DNA from: JAUZPB01 sp037140715
GTDB lineage: Bacteria > Bacteroidota > Ignavibacteria > Ignavibacteriales > SURF-24
Direction: 5' to 3'
DNA length: 13,886 nucleotides
Assembly (NCBI GenBank): GCA_037140715.1
Contig: JBAXDX010000077.1
Coordinates: 1 to 13,886, forward strand
Below, piece by piece: positions 1-4,952 of this stretch. Numbering within the stretch: the first letter of the stretch is position 1; each line of letters begins with the position of its first letter. A model generated the notes under the pieces. The model made no database searches, was not told the DNA's origin, and worked only from the letters and a program-made list of their open reading frames with translations. Both the position numbers and the translations under genes were made by a program.

Positions 1-12
1 ATTATTTACTGA

Positions 13-546
13 TTTCTTAAGGAATTTATCTGGCTATTCTCGGACAAGCTCCTAGGTATCCAGCGGCGGCTGAAGCTGGTGCCATTCGACCGAATTGTCC
101 CGCCGGAGGAAAGACGCGATAAGACTGTTTTAAGGGAAGAATTCAGGAGCGAGCTTTCGGGAATACTGAATTGGGCGCTGGCGGGGTATGCCGAATATAG
201 ACAACTAAAGGGGCTTTGCCCGCCTGAGGCAGTGGAGGCATTAACATTGGACTATCTGACCGCGAATGATTCACTAGGGAGGTTTGTTTCTGAATATTGT
301 GATATGGACTCTACCGGTAATGTTTTAGGACTGGATTTCTATAAATATTACTCGGAATACCGGAAACGGTCAGGCGAAAAGCCGGTTAACAGTAAGGATG
401 TTTATAGCGCATTGCGGCAGACCGGCGGGCTGGACGTTAAATCTGGGCACGGAAATAAACAGCATATCTACGGCTTAACGCTGACCCTTGACGCGCGGGC
501 AGAGCTTAACCCTGACGGGCGGGAACAACAGGGGCTGGCAGATTAA
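13..546 (+). pseudogene. C-terminal remnant of a D5-like phage/plasmid primase-helicase
   Basis: The readable frame starts after an in-frame TGA at 10-12 and ends at TAA 544-546, giving about 177 codons. FSDKLLGIQRRLKLVPFDR matches the end of the SF3 helicase core in P4-alpha/D5-like primases (family pattern: F.DKS.G(I/L)WRRL...PFDR), with Q where Trp is usual. Then come PPEERRDK, ELSGILNWALAGY and PPEAVEA, typical of the D5 C-terminal region, and a tail (LDFYKYYSEYRKRSGEKPVNSKDVYSALR) resembling the winged-helix end of these proteins. Full-length relatives are several hundred residues, with Walker motifs and often a primase domain, all absent here. A GTG at 79 could start a 155-residue product, but it has no ribosome binding site and sits inside the conserved block, so I read it as a broken gene rather than a small protein. 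A sequencing frameshift near the left edge is the alternative. These proteins start replication of satellite phages and integrative plasmids. Confidence 0.68.
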
Positions 547-591
547 GGGGATAGCCGGGCGCGCTGTCCTGTTTATAGTTAGGATGGATAA

Positions 592-613
592 GGTAAAGAT
601 AGGGTAAAGATAG
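592..613 (+). repeat. Two tandem 11-base repeats
   Basis: GGTAAAGATAG occurs twice head to tail (592-602 and 603-613), followed by a further GG. It contains TAGGGTA, the complement of the TACCCTA core repeated at 814-851, so it probably belongs to the same binding-site family on the opposite side of the AT-rich centre. Confidence 0.8.
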
Positions 614-710
614 GGACTGTTTGTTGCTAAGTGCTTATAAAACAAAGGGTTATACAGGTATAGTTGGGATGGATAGCCTTTTCTCCCTAAATACTATATA
701 TAAATATATA

Positions 711-730
711 TATAGTAGTATACTACTATA
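711..730. repeat. Perfect 20-base palindrome in AT-rich centre
   Basis: TATAGTAGTATACTACTATA equals its own reverse complement over all 20 bases. It closes an almost pure A/T run starting near 689. It could be a protein-dimer site or an unwinding element; the sequence does not decide. Confidence 0.85.
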
Positions 731-813
731 GGGGAGTAGTTTCGATGATTAGGCTATCTATCCTAACTGTTTCCCCGTAACTCATTGTTTTTATTGGACT
801 TACGTTGGTTGGG

Positions 814-854
814 TACCCTAATTTTACCCTAACTTACCCTAACTTACCCTAACT
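814..854. repeat. Four tandem iteron-like repeats, about 10 bases each
   Basis: TACCCTAATTT (814-824) is followed by three exact copies of TACCCTAACT (825-834, 835-844, 845-854). The 10-base period is close to one helical turn, so bound proteins would line up on one face of the DNA. The array ends 42 bases before the start codon at 897, so it could also act as an operator for that gene. Confidence 0.85.
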
Positions 855-896
855 ACGATTTGGTCGGATATTAAGATAATTTAAGGACTTTATAAG

Positions 897-1115
897 ATGA
901 CACACAAAACACCGAAGAAACAACGCATATGGATGGAACATGCCTTTAGTAAGGCAGGGACGGACAGCGCAGATATTACAGCCATTCCCGAAGTCTCTGG
1001 GGTTGACGCACCGGTAACGCCTGCCTGCCTGATTCCTGTAACGGGGGCGGGAGTAGTTGTCCATGCTGTTCCCGAAGTAAAGAAATTACGGACTAAAGCC
1101 TACTGGATGAGATGA
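897..1115 (+). CDS. Small unrecognised protein, 72 residues
   Basis: I do not recognise this protein. The start is ATG 897, with AAGGA at 883-887 and a 9-base gap. The same AAGGA and identical spacing precede the next two small genes, which is the best evidence that this frame is translated. The N-terminus is basic (MTHKTPKKQR), the middle is rich in Ala, Val, Pro and Gly (about residues 24-55), and the C-terminus is basic again (KKLRTKAYWMR). No signal peptide, clear membrane segment or Cys/His cluster is visible. It is the first gene after the repeat array. An overlapping opposite-strand frame (849-1064) has no ribosome binding site and is not favoured. Confidence 0.42.
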   Translation: MTHKTPKKQRIWMEHAFSKAGTDSADITAIPEVSGVDAPVTPACLIPVTGAGVVVHAVPEVKKLRTKAYWMR

Positions 1116-1157
1116 GTATTCAACACATTTAATATAATAATATAAGGATTTTACAAA

Positions 1158-1451
1158 ATGAAGAAACAAGAACTTACATTTACCGACATCTGCAGTAATA
1201 CCAACGAGAGGTTAATTAGCTATATGAGAGGACTCGAACGTCTTCGCTTAGACCTTGAACAGATGAAGCGACTAACGTCTGATGAACGGGTATTATCAAC
1301 CTGCCTTGATGAGTTGTTCAGAACCGCTGAGGCTGACATGATGGCGTTAACCGACATTCTTTATGAAATCGAAGTGAGCGATGGCGATTATATGGAGTTG
1401 GCGGATACGCTGGCAGGCTCTGCATTTTCGGATGGTGAGACCATTAACTAA
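1158..1451 (+). CDS. Small acidic, probably helical unrecognised protein, 97 residues
   Basis: I do not recognise this protein. The start is ATG 1158, with AAGGA at 1144-1148 and a 9-base gap. The product is acidic and Leu/Met-rich with few helix breakers. Residues about 18-85 (e.g. ERLISYMRGLERLRLDLEQM) show spaced hydrophobics typical of a helical bundle or coiled coil. No catalytic motif, membrane segment or signal peptide is seen. It lies 42 bases after the previous small gene in the same direction and probably shares a transcript with it. Small helical proteins of this kind in mobile elements are often regulators or structural partners, but nothing here assigns a role. Confidence 0.55.
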   Translation: MKKQELTFTDICSNTNERLISYMRGLERLRLDLEQMKRLTSDERVLSTCLDELFRTAEADMMALTDILYEIEVSDGDYMELADTLAGSAFSDGETIN

Positions 1452-1494
1452 AATGTCTGTAAACGCCTTTAAGTATGAGGCAGAAAACGGAACA

Positions 1495-1526
1495 TTATAC
1501 ATAAAAATGAATATTTATACATAAAA
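1495..1526 (+). repeat. 12-base direct repeat, candidate operator
   Basis: TTATACATAAAA occurs exactly at 1495-1506 and 1515-1526, with starts 20 bases apart, close to two helical turns. It lies just before the ribosome binding site of the gene at 1542. The position and phasing fit a repressor or activator site, and TATACA-like elements could also form part of a promoter. Confidence 0.5.
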
Positions 1527-1541
1527 TAAGGACATGATAAA

Positions 1542-1814
1542 ATGGAAAATAAGGGTGCAAGCGAAGAAAACAAACAGATAATAGCCAAACTACCCCCATT
1601 GCTCAAAGGTACAGGACAGCTTGACATAAAAAACATCCGTGACGCGAAAGACGTTTTGAGTAAGTTAATACGTGGGTTCTGCCGCGGAGAAATCGAGGAC
1701 ACGCAGGCGAAAACTTTATGTTATCTGCTGACTTCATTCGTAAACATCAGTAAGGAAGCTGAAATTGAAGTCGAAGCCGAAAATAACAAAAAGTTTCTCC
1801 CGAACTTTTTCTGA
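1542..1814 (+). CDS. Small unrecognised protein with a phage-like LSKLIRG..RGEI motif, 90 residues
   Basis: The start is ATG 1542, with AAGGA at 1528-1532 and a 9-base gap. Residues about 32-70 (RDAKDVLSKLIRGFCRGEIE, then DTQAKTLCYLLTSFVNI) resemble a pattern I associate with many small phage or plasmid proteins: a helix, then RGEI(D/E)..(T/R)A, then L.YLL..... The resemblance is from memory of the motif and no function is known to me. The N-terminus is charged (MENKGASEENKQ), the C-terminus is acidic then short and hydrophobic (KKFLPNFF), and no membrane segment is seen. It is followed by a two-part hairpin at 1828-1883 that could end the transcript of the three small genes. Confidence 0.6.
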   Translation: MENKGASEENKQIIAKLPPLLKGTGQLDIKNIRDAKDVLSKLIRGFCRGEIEDTQAKTLCYLLTSFVNISKEAEIEVEAENNKKFLPNFF

Positions 1815-1827
1815 TGGGTATAGGTAC

Positions 1828-1883
1828 AAAACATGAGTCTATAATACCTGTCCCGAAATAGAACGGGTATTATGACATGTTTT
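1828..1883 (+). terminator. Two-part hairpin after the small-gene cluster
   Basis: AAAACATG (1828-1835) pairs with CATGTTTT (1876-1883), and ATAATACC (1841-1848) pairs with GGTATTAT (1866-1873). A small internal loop lies between the two 8-base-pair helices, and the apical loop is about 17 bases. The 3' arm ends in TTTT, so it can act as a weak factor-independent terminator, 14 bases after the preceding stop codon. A regulatory hairpin or protein-binding palindrome is possible. Confidence 0.5.
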
Positions 1884-1924
1884 CTAATAAGTTTATAGTT
1901 TATAATTAACAACGCGGAGATAAA

Positions 1925-2110
1925 GTGTATAAGAGATATTCAAAAAGAGACAAGGATTTCGGAAAGAAAGTTGAAGCGATGAAACTTTTGCTATCCGTTC
2001 CGGAGAAGATGAAAACAGACTATGTCATTTCTAAAGAAGAAAAAAAAAAGATAATGTCATTTGAAGGTTACATCCTATCCAAGAAAAATGGAGATATATC
2101 ACACAATTAA
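1925..2110 (+). CDS. Small basic unrecognised protein, 61 residues, GTG start
   Basis: The frame opens at GTG 1925, with GGAGA at 1916-1920 just 4 bases upstream; this is a usable but tight ribosome binding site. The product is Lys-rich and basic (MYKRYSKRDKDFGKKVEAMK, later SKEEKKKIMSF), with no hydrophobic segment. The composition fits a small nucleic-acid-associated protein, but low-GC DNA often produces Lys-rich frames by chance. It lies beyond the hairpin at 1828-1883, so it may be transcribed separately. I recognise no family. This is the least certain of the four small genes. Confidence 0.38.
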   Translation: MYKRYSKRDKDFGKKVEAMKLLLSVPEKMKTDYVISKEEKKKIMSFEGYILSKKNGDISHN

Positions 2111-2225
2111 TAACAGCTGTAGGATTACCGTATAAGCTCCATGCAGGCGACACACGGTACTTTTATAACAAGGCTTATGTTTGGTAAGGTAATGCCGGAA
2201 TCATGAAATAAATATATCGAAGCTC

Positions 2226-2254
2226 TTGACAATTGAGAGCCGGAATATTAAGTT
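2226..2254 (+). promoter_or_regulatory. Promoter-like TTGACA with a weak -10
   Basis: A consensus -35 hexamer TTGACA lies at 2226-2231. At a 17-base spacing the -10 candidate is TAAGTT (2249-2254), a poor match; TATTAA (2246-2251) is better but gives 14-base spacing. Transcription would start near 2260, exactly at the 5' arm of the hairpin at 2259-2341. Confidence 0.3.
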
Positions 2255-2256
2255 TC

Positions 2257-2346
2257 GTGTGAGCCGATTACCACTTAACATAAAAAATTATTACTGAAAA
2301 GACCCGATTAAGTTTTATAAGGTGTGGTAACCTTGGCTCACTTTTT
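2257..2346 (+). ncRNA. Candidate small structured RNA or long-stem terminator
   Basis: GTGAGCC (2259-2265) pairs with GGCTCAC (2335-2341), and TTACCAC (2268-2274) pairs with GTGGTAA (2324-2330). Further imperfect pairing of the A/T-rich bases continues inward (around 2275-2285 with 2312-2323). The last paired base is followed at once by TTTTT (2342-2346), the layout of a factor-independent terminator. With the TTGACA upstream, this could be a self-contained unit making an RNA of about 90 bases. An alternative short helix (ACCCGA near 2302 with TCGGGT near 2346) would compete with it. No coding gene directly precedes the hairpin, so a simple terminator for 1925-2110 is possible but distant. 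No known RNA family is recognised. Confidence 0.35.
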
Positions 2347-2410
2347 CGGGTTTTCCAGTTTTAAATAAAGTTCTCTTTGTACTGAACCATATTATAACCG
2401 TAAAGAGATG

Positions 2411-2477
2411 GGTTTACTACCATGTCAACTACATGGTATTTTCTAATTTATGACCATGCAGTGACCATGTAGTAACC
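2411..2477. repeat. Cluster of ACCATGTAGT motifs beside the tRNA gene
   Basis: GACCATGCAGT (2452-2462) and GACCATGTAGT (2463-2473) are tandem 11-base repeats. An exact inverted copy of ACCATGTAGT is at 2428-2437. A partial copy at 2419-2428 forms an 8-base-pair hairpin, TACCATGT (2418-2425) with ACATGGTA (2431-2438). Flanking GGTTTACTAC (2411-2420) and GTAGTAACC (2469-2477) are also roughly inverted. Repeated short sites between accessory DNA and a tRNA 3' end suggest recombinase arm-type sites or an operator; the function is inferred. Confidence 0.55.
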
Positions 2478-2511
2478 GCGTATTTCTTAAAAACAAGAAA
2501 TTATCAGAAAC

Positions 2512-2548
2512 AAAAAAGCCTCAGATTCGATTGAATCTGAGGCTTTTA
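2512..2548 (-). terminator. Strong hairpin terminator for the tRNA-Ile gene
   Basis: AAAAGCCTCAGATTC (2514-2528) pairs perfectly with GAATCTGAGGCTTTT (2533-2547) around a GATT loop. Read on the minus strand, the 15-base-pair stem ends in TTTTTT, right after the tRNA 3' end. The A/T flanks on both sides would let it also stop plus-strand transcripts coming from the accessory region. Confidence 0.85.
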
Positions 2549-2549
2549 G

Positions 2550-2623
2550 TGGGCCCAGATGGGCTTGAACCACCGACCTACTGATTATGAGTCAGCCGCT
2601 CTAACCAACTGAGCTATGGGCCC
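2550..2623 (-). tRNA. tRNA with CAU anticodon, probably tRNA-Ile2
   Basis: The minus strand folds into a full 74-base cloverleaf: acceptor GGGCCCA/TGGGCCC, D arm GCTC/GAGC, anticodon arm GCTGA-CTCATAA-TCAGT, T arm GGTGG-TTCAAGC-CCATC, and discriminator A. CAU can mean Met or, after lysidine modification by TilS, Ile for AUA codons. The C4-G69 and C5-G68 pairs match determinants known for E. coli TilS, so I favour tRNA-Ile2; elongator tRNA-Met is the alternative. It lacks the initiator C1-A72 mismatch. CCA is not encoded. Its 3' end faces the accessory region, the usual orientation for an integration target. Confidence 0.93.
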
Positions 2624-2654
2624 CCTTAACTAACAGAACAAAAATAATAAAGAA

Positions 2655-2683
2655 TTGATACTTATGCAATCTTTCCATTTCAA
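2655..2683 (-). promoter_or_regulatory. Sigma70-like promoter for tRNA-Ile(CAU)
   Basis: On the minus strand, TTGAAA (2683-2678) and TATCAA (2660-2655) are separated by exactly 17 bases. The predicted start lies about 25 bases before the tRNA 5' end at 2623. Confidence 0.55.
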
Positions 2684-2740
2684 AAAATAACATCAAAATA
2701 ATAATAATAGCATTAATAAGCTTCTCTTTATAAATTGTTC

Positions 2741-2769
2741 TTGCAAATTTTTGTCTAAAGCTTTATATT
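2741..2769 (+). promoter_or_regulatory. Sigma70-like promoter for tRNA-Leu/tRNA-Val (and possibly thrS)
   Basis: TTGCAA (2741-2746) and TATATT (2764-2769) are separated by exactly 17 bases. The start is predicted near 2776, about 20 bases before tRNA-Leu. No other good promoter is seen before thrS, so read-through from here may also serve the thrS operon. Confidence 0.65.
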
Positions 2770-2795
2770 CGTATTCCAATTTCATCACAATATTT

Positions 2796-2881
2796 GCCGG
2801 GGTGGCGGAATTGGTAGACGCACAGGACTTAAAATCCTGTGGGAATTTATTCCCGTGCCGGTTCGACTCCGGCCCTCGGTA
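2796..2881 (+). tRNA. tRNA-Leu (UAA)
   Basis: The 86-base class II cloverleaf has anticodon arm CAGGA-CTTAAAA-TCCTG, giving anticodon UAA, which reads UUA/UUG. The long variable arm (GGGAATTTATTCCC) and T arm GCCGG-TTCGACT-CCGGC are clear. The acceptor is GCCGGGG with CCTCGGT, closed by a G1-U72 wobble; some other bacterial Leu tRNAs share this. The discriminator is A, and CCA is not encoded. Confidence 0.96.
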
Positions 2882-2896
2882 CTTAATAGAGAGCCT

Positions 2897-2970
2897 GGGT
2901 TCTTAGCTCAGTTGGTTAGAGCGTCTGCTTGACGTGCAGAAGGTCAGAGGTTCGACTCCTCTAGAGCCCA
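2897..2970 (+). tRNA. tRNA-Val (GAC)
   Basis: The 74-base cloverleaf has acceptor GGGTTCT/AGAGCCC with one T-G wobble, D arm GCTC/GAGC, anticodon arm TCTGC-TTGACGT-GCAGA (anticodon GAC, reading GUC/GUU) and T arm AGAGG-TTCGACT-CCTCT. The discriminator is A and CCA is not encoded. It starts 15 bases after tRNA-Leu, so the two are co-transcribed. Confidence 0.96.
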
Positions 2971-2982
2971 CGCAAAATTTAC

Positions 2983-3005
2983 CGGAGTTTTCTCCGTTTT
3001 TTTTT
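2983..3005 (+). terminator. Short terminator between tRNA-Val and thrS
   Basis: CGGAG (2983-2987) pairs with CTCCG (2992-2996) around TTTT, followed by nine T (2997-3005). The stem is only 5 base pairs, so termination may be partial. The thrS start codon lies 12 bases beyond, leaving no room for a separate promoter, so this hairpin probably sets how much tRNA transcription reaches thrS. Confidence 0.75.
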
Positions 3006-3017
3006 ATTTTAAACGAT

Positions 3018-4946
3018 ATGAACAAAATTAAAATAAGTTTCCCTGACGGGAGTAGCAAAGAATTTGATAAGGGACTTACTCCTTATCATGTAGCTGAATC
3101 AATCTCGAAGAGACTGGCAGAAGAAGCTGTTGTTGCTGAAGTCGATGGTATTGAAAGAGGGCTTTCTACTCCGCTCGTTAGTGATTGTTCATTACGTTTA
3201 TTTACTTTCGATGATCCTCAGGGAAAAGAAACCTACTGGCATTCTACTTCCCATCTTATGGCTCATGCTATTCAGTCTCTCTATCCGGAAGCTAAATTTG
3301 GTGTTGGTCCGGCAATTGATTCTGGTTTTTACTATGATATTGATATTAATTCGCGTCTGACTGAAGATGATTTGCGCAGAATCGAGAATAAAATGCTCGA
3401 GATTTCCAGGAAGAATAATTCATTCGACCGTCAGGAATTAAATAAGAAAGATGCTGTCGAATTTTTTAAGCAGAAAGGCGATAACTATAAGCTTGAAATC
3501 CTTGAGGGAATCGATGAAAATGCTGAGGTTATCAGTATCTATAATGAAGGCGAATTTACTGATTTATGTATAGGTCCGCATCTTCCTACGGCAGGCAGAA
3601 TTAAGTTTATAAAACTGCTTACTGTTTCCGGTTCTTACTGGAGAGGGGATGAAAAAAATAAGCAGCTTCAAAGAATCTACGGAATCAGTTTTCCAAAGAA
3701 AAAAATGCTTGAAGATTATCTTAACTTTCTCGAAGAAGCAAAGAAACGCGACCATCGCAAACTCGGTAAGGAACTTGACCTGTTCAGCACTCAGGAAGAA
3801 GCCGGTCCTGGTCTGGTTTACTGGCATCCGAAAGGAGCAAGAGTAAGACTTGAAATTGAAGATTTCTGGCGCCGTGCTCATCTGGCTAACGGCTATGAAA
3901 TTTTATATACGCCCCACATGGGAAAAAGCTGGCTTTGGCAGACAAGCGGGCACCTTGTAAACTACAAAGAGGGGATGTACGCTCCGATGCAGGTTGATGA
4001 AATGGACTATTATGTAAAACCAATGAATTGTCCATTCCATATTTTGATATATAAATCTCATCTGCGTTCGTATAGAGATCTTCCGTTAAGATGGGCTGAA
4101 CTTGGAACGGTTTACCGTTATGAAAAAAGCGGAGTCTTGCACGGACTGCTCAGGGTTCGTGGCTTTACTCAGGATGATGCTCATATTTTTTGTGCTCAGG
4201 AACAGATTGAAGATGAAATCGTAGAAGTTATTCGTTTCTCGAAATATATGTGGGAGTCTTTTGGTTTTAAGGATATTGAGTTTTATGTCTCAACAAAGCC
4301 TGAAAAGGCAGTCGGTGCAGATGAATTCTGGGAAAAAGCAACAAGCTCACTTAGGAATGCGTTAGATAAAGAAGGTCTTGCTTATAAGACTGACGAAGGT
4401 GGCGGTGCTTTCTACGGACCTAAGATAGATATTAAGATTAAAGATGCCCTTAACCGGGAATGGCAGATGAGTACTATCCAGTTTGACTGGAACCTGCCTG
4501 AGCGTTTTGATATGAAATATATTGGTGAAGACGGCAAGGAGCACAGACCGTTTATGGTTCACCGCGCTCTGCTTGGCTCGATTGAAAGATTTATGGGTGT
4601 ACTGATTGAACATTACGGCGGTGCTTTTCCTTTGTGGCTTGCCCCGTTACAGGTAGCGGTTATCCCAATTTCCCAGAATTATTATGATTATGCCAAGAAG
4701 ATTGCATCTGAACTGAAAAAATATGATGTCAGGGTTGAACTTGACGAACGTAATGAGAAGATAGGTTATAAGATAAGGGACTGGGAAACAAAGAAAGTTC
4801 CATATATGCTTATTGTCGGTGAAAAAGAACAAAAGAGTGAAACAGTTTCAGTCCGTCAGCATAAGAAAGGCGACCTGGGCGGTCAGAACTTTGAGGATTT
4901 TAAGAATAAAGTTCTTAACGAAATTAAAACAAAAGTTAACTACTAA
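3018..4946 (+). CDS. thrS: Threonine--tRNA ligase
   Basis: ThrRS joins threonine to tRNA-Thr in the cytosol using ATP. The 642-residue product has the full bacterial layout. An N-terminal TGS domain spans about 1-62 (MNKIKISFPDGSSKEF). The editing domain that clears mischarged Ser-tRNA carries H75/H79 (HSTSH) and C184/H188 (CIGPH). The class II core holds the zinc ligands C338 (MNCPFH), H389 (DDAHIF) and H515 (MVHRAL), motif 2 GLLRVRGFTQDDAHIF and motif 3 HRALLGSIERF. An anticodon-binding domain follows from about 545. The frame stays open back into tRNA-Val (to 2934), but ATG 3018 is right because the TGS domain begins there. No ribosome binding site is seen; the leader is T-rich. infC follows 6 bases after the stop. 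Confidence 0.98.
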   Translation: MNKIKISFPDGSSKEFDKGLTPYHVAESISKRLAEEAVVAEVDGIERGLSTPLVSDCSLRLFTFDDPQGKETYWHSTSHLMAHAIQSLYPEAKFGVGPAIDSGFYYDIDINSRLTEDDLRRIENKMLEISRKNNSFDRQELNKKDAVEFFKQKGDNYKLEILEGIDENAEVISIYNEGEFTDLCIGPHLPTAGRIKFIKLLTVSGSYWRGDEKNKQLQRIYGISFPKKKMLEDYLNFLEEAKKRDHRKLGKELDLFSTQEEAGPGLVYWHPKGARVRLEIEDFWRRAHLANGYEILYTPHMGKSWLWQTSGHLVNYKEGMYAPMQVDEMDYYVKPMNCPFHILIYKSHLRSYRDLPLRWAELGTVYRYEKSGVLHGLLRVRGFTQDDAHIFCAQEQIEDEIVEVIRFSKYMWESFGFKDIEFYVSTKPEKAVGADEFWEKATSSLRNALDKEGLAYKTDEGGGAFYGPKIDIKIKDALNREWQMSTIQFDWNLPERFDMKYIGEDGKEHRPFMVHRALLGSIERFMGVLIEHYGGAFPLWLAPLQVAVIPISQNYYDYAKKIASELKKYDVRVELDERNEKIGYKIRDWETKKVPYMLIVGEKEQKSETVSVRQHKKGDLGGQNFEDFKNKVLNEIKTKVNY

Positions 4947-4952
4947 CAGAAA

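Larger units (their letters stand above)
577..854. other. Origin-like repeat region of the integrated element (candidate)
   Basis: This gene-free stretch between the primase remnant and the first small gene is densely repetitive. The heptamer AGTTAGG occurs at 577-583 on the plus strand and as its complement CCTAACT at 762-768, 828-834, 838-844 and 848-854; a one-mismatch copy (AGTTGGG) is at 662-668. The two left copies point right and the four right copies point left, so all face the centre. A longer 17-base version is seen at 577-593, 662-678 and, inverted, 752-768. The centre (about 689-730) is nearly pure A/T and contains a perfect 20-base palindrome. Inward-facing sites around an AT-rich segment next to a primase gene resemble origins of iteron plasmids and P4-like satellites. 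That function is inferred; a multi-site operator for the downstream gene is the main alternative. Confidence 0.45.

Noticed and set aside
814..854. Short CRISPR array or telomere-like (CCCTAA) repeats
   Set aside because: Units are about 10 bases with no spacers, so not CRISPR. The CCCTAA resemblance is only part of a bacterial-style tandem array inside a chromosome segment.
849..1064. Minus-strand 71-codon frame opposite the first small gene
   Set aside because: No ribosome binding site, and it runs into the iteron array; the plus-strand frame has AAGGA at the same spacing as its neighbours.
2221..2240. Small hairpin GCTCT/AGAGC
   Set aside because: Only 5 base pairs with a 9-base loop and overlapping the TTGACA; not distinguishable from chance.
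2934..3017. N-terminal extension of the thrS frame into tRNA-Val
   Set aside because: It would overlap a functional tRNA gene and terminator; the TGS domain starts exactly at ATG 3018.
2971..3017. T-box riboswitch upstream of thrS
   Set aside because: The space after tRNA-Val is under 50 bases and lacks the T-box consensus and specifier stem.
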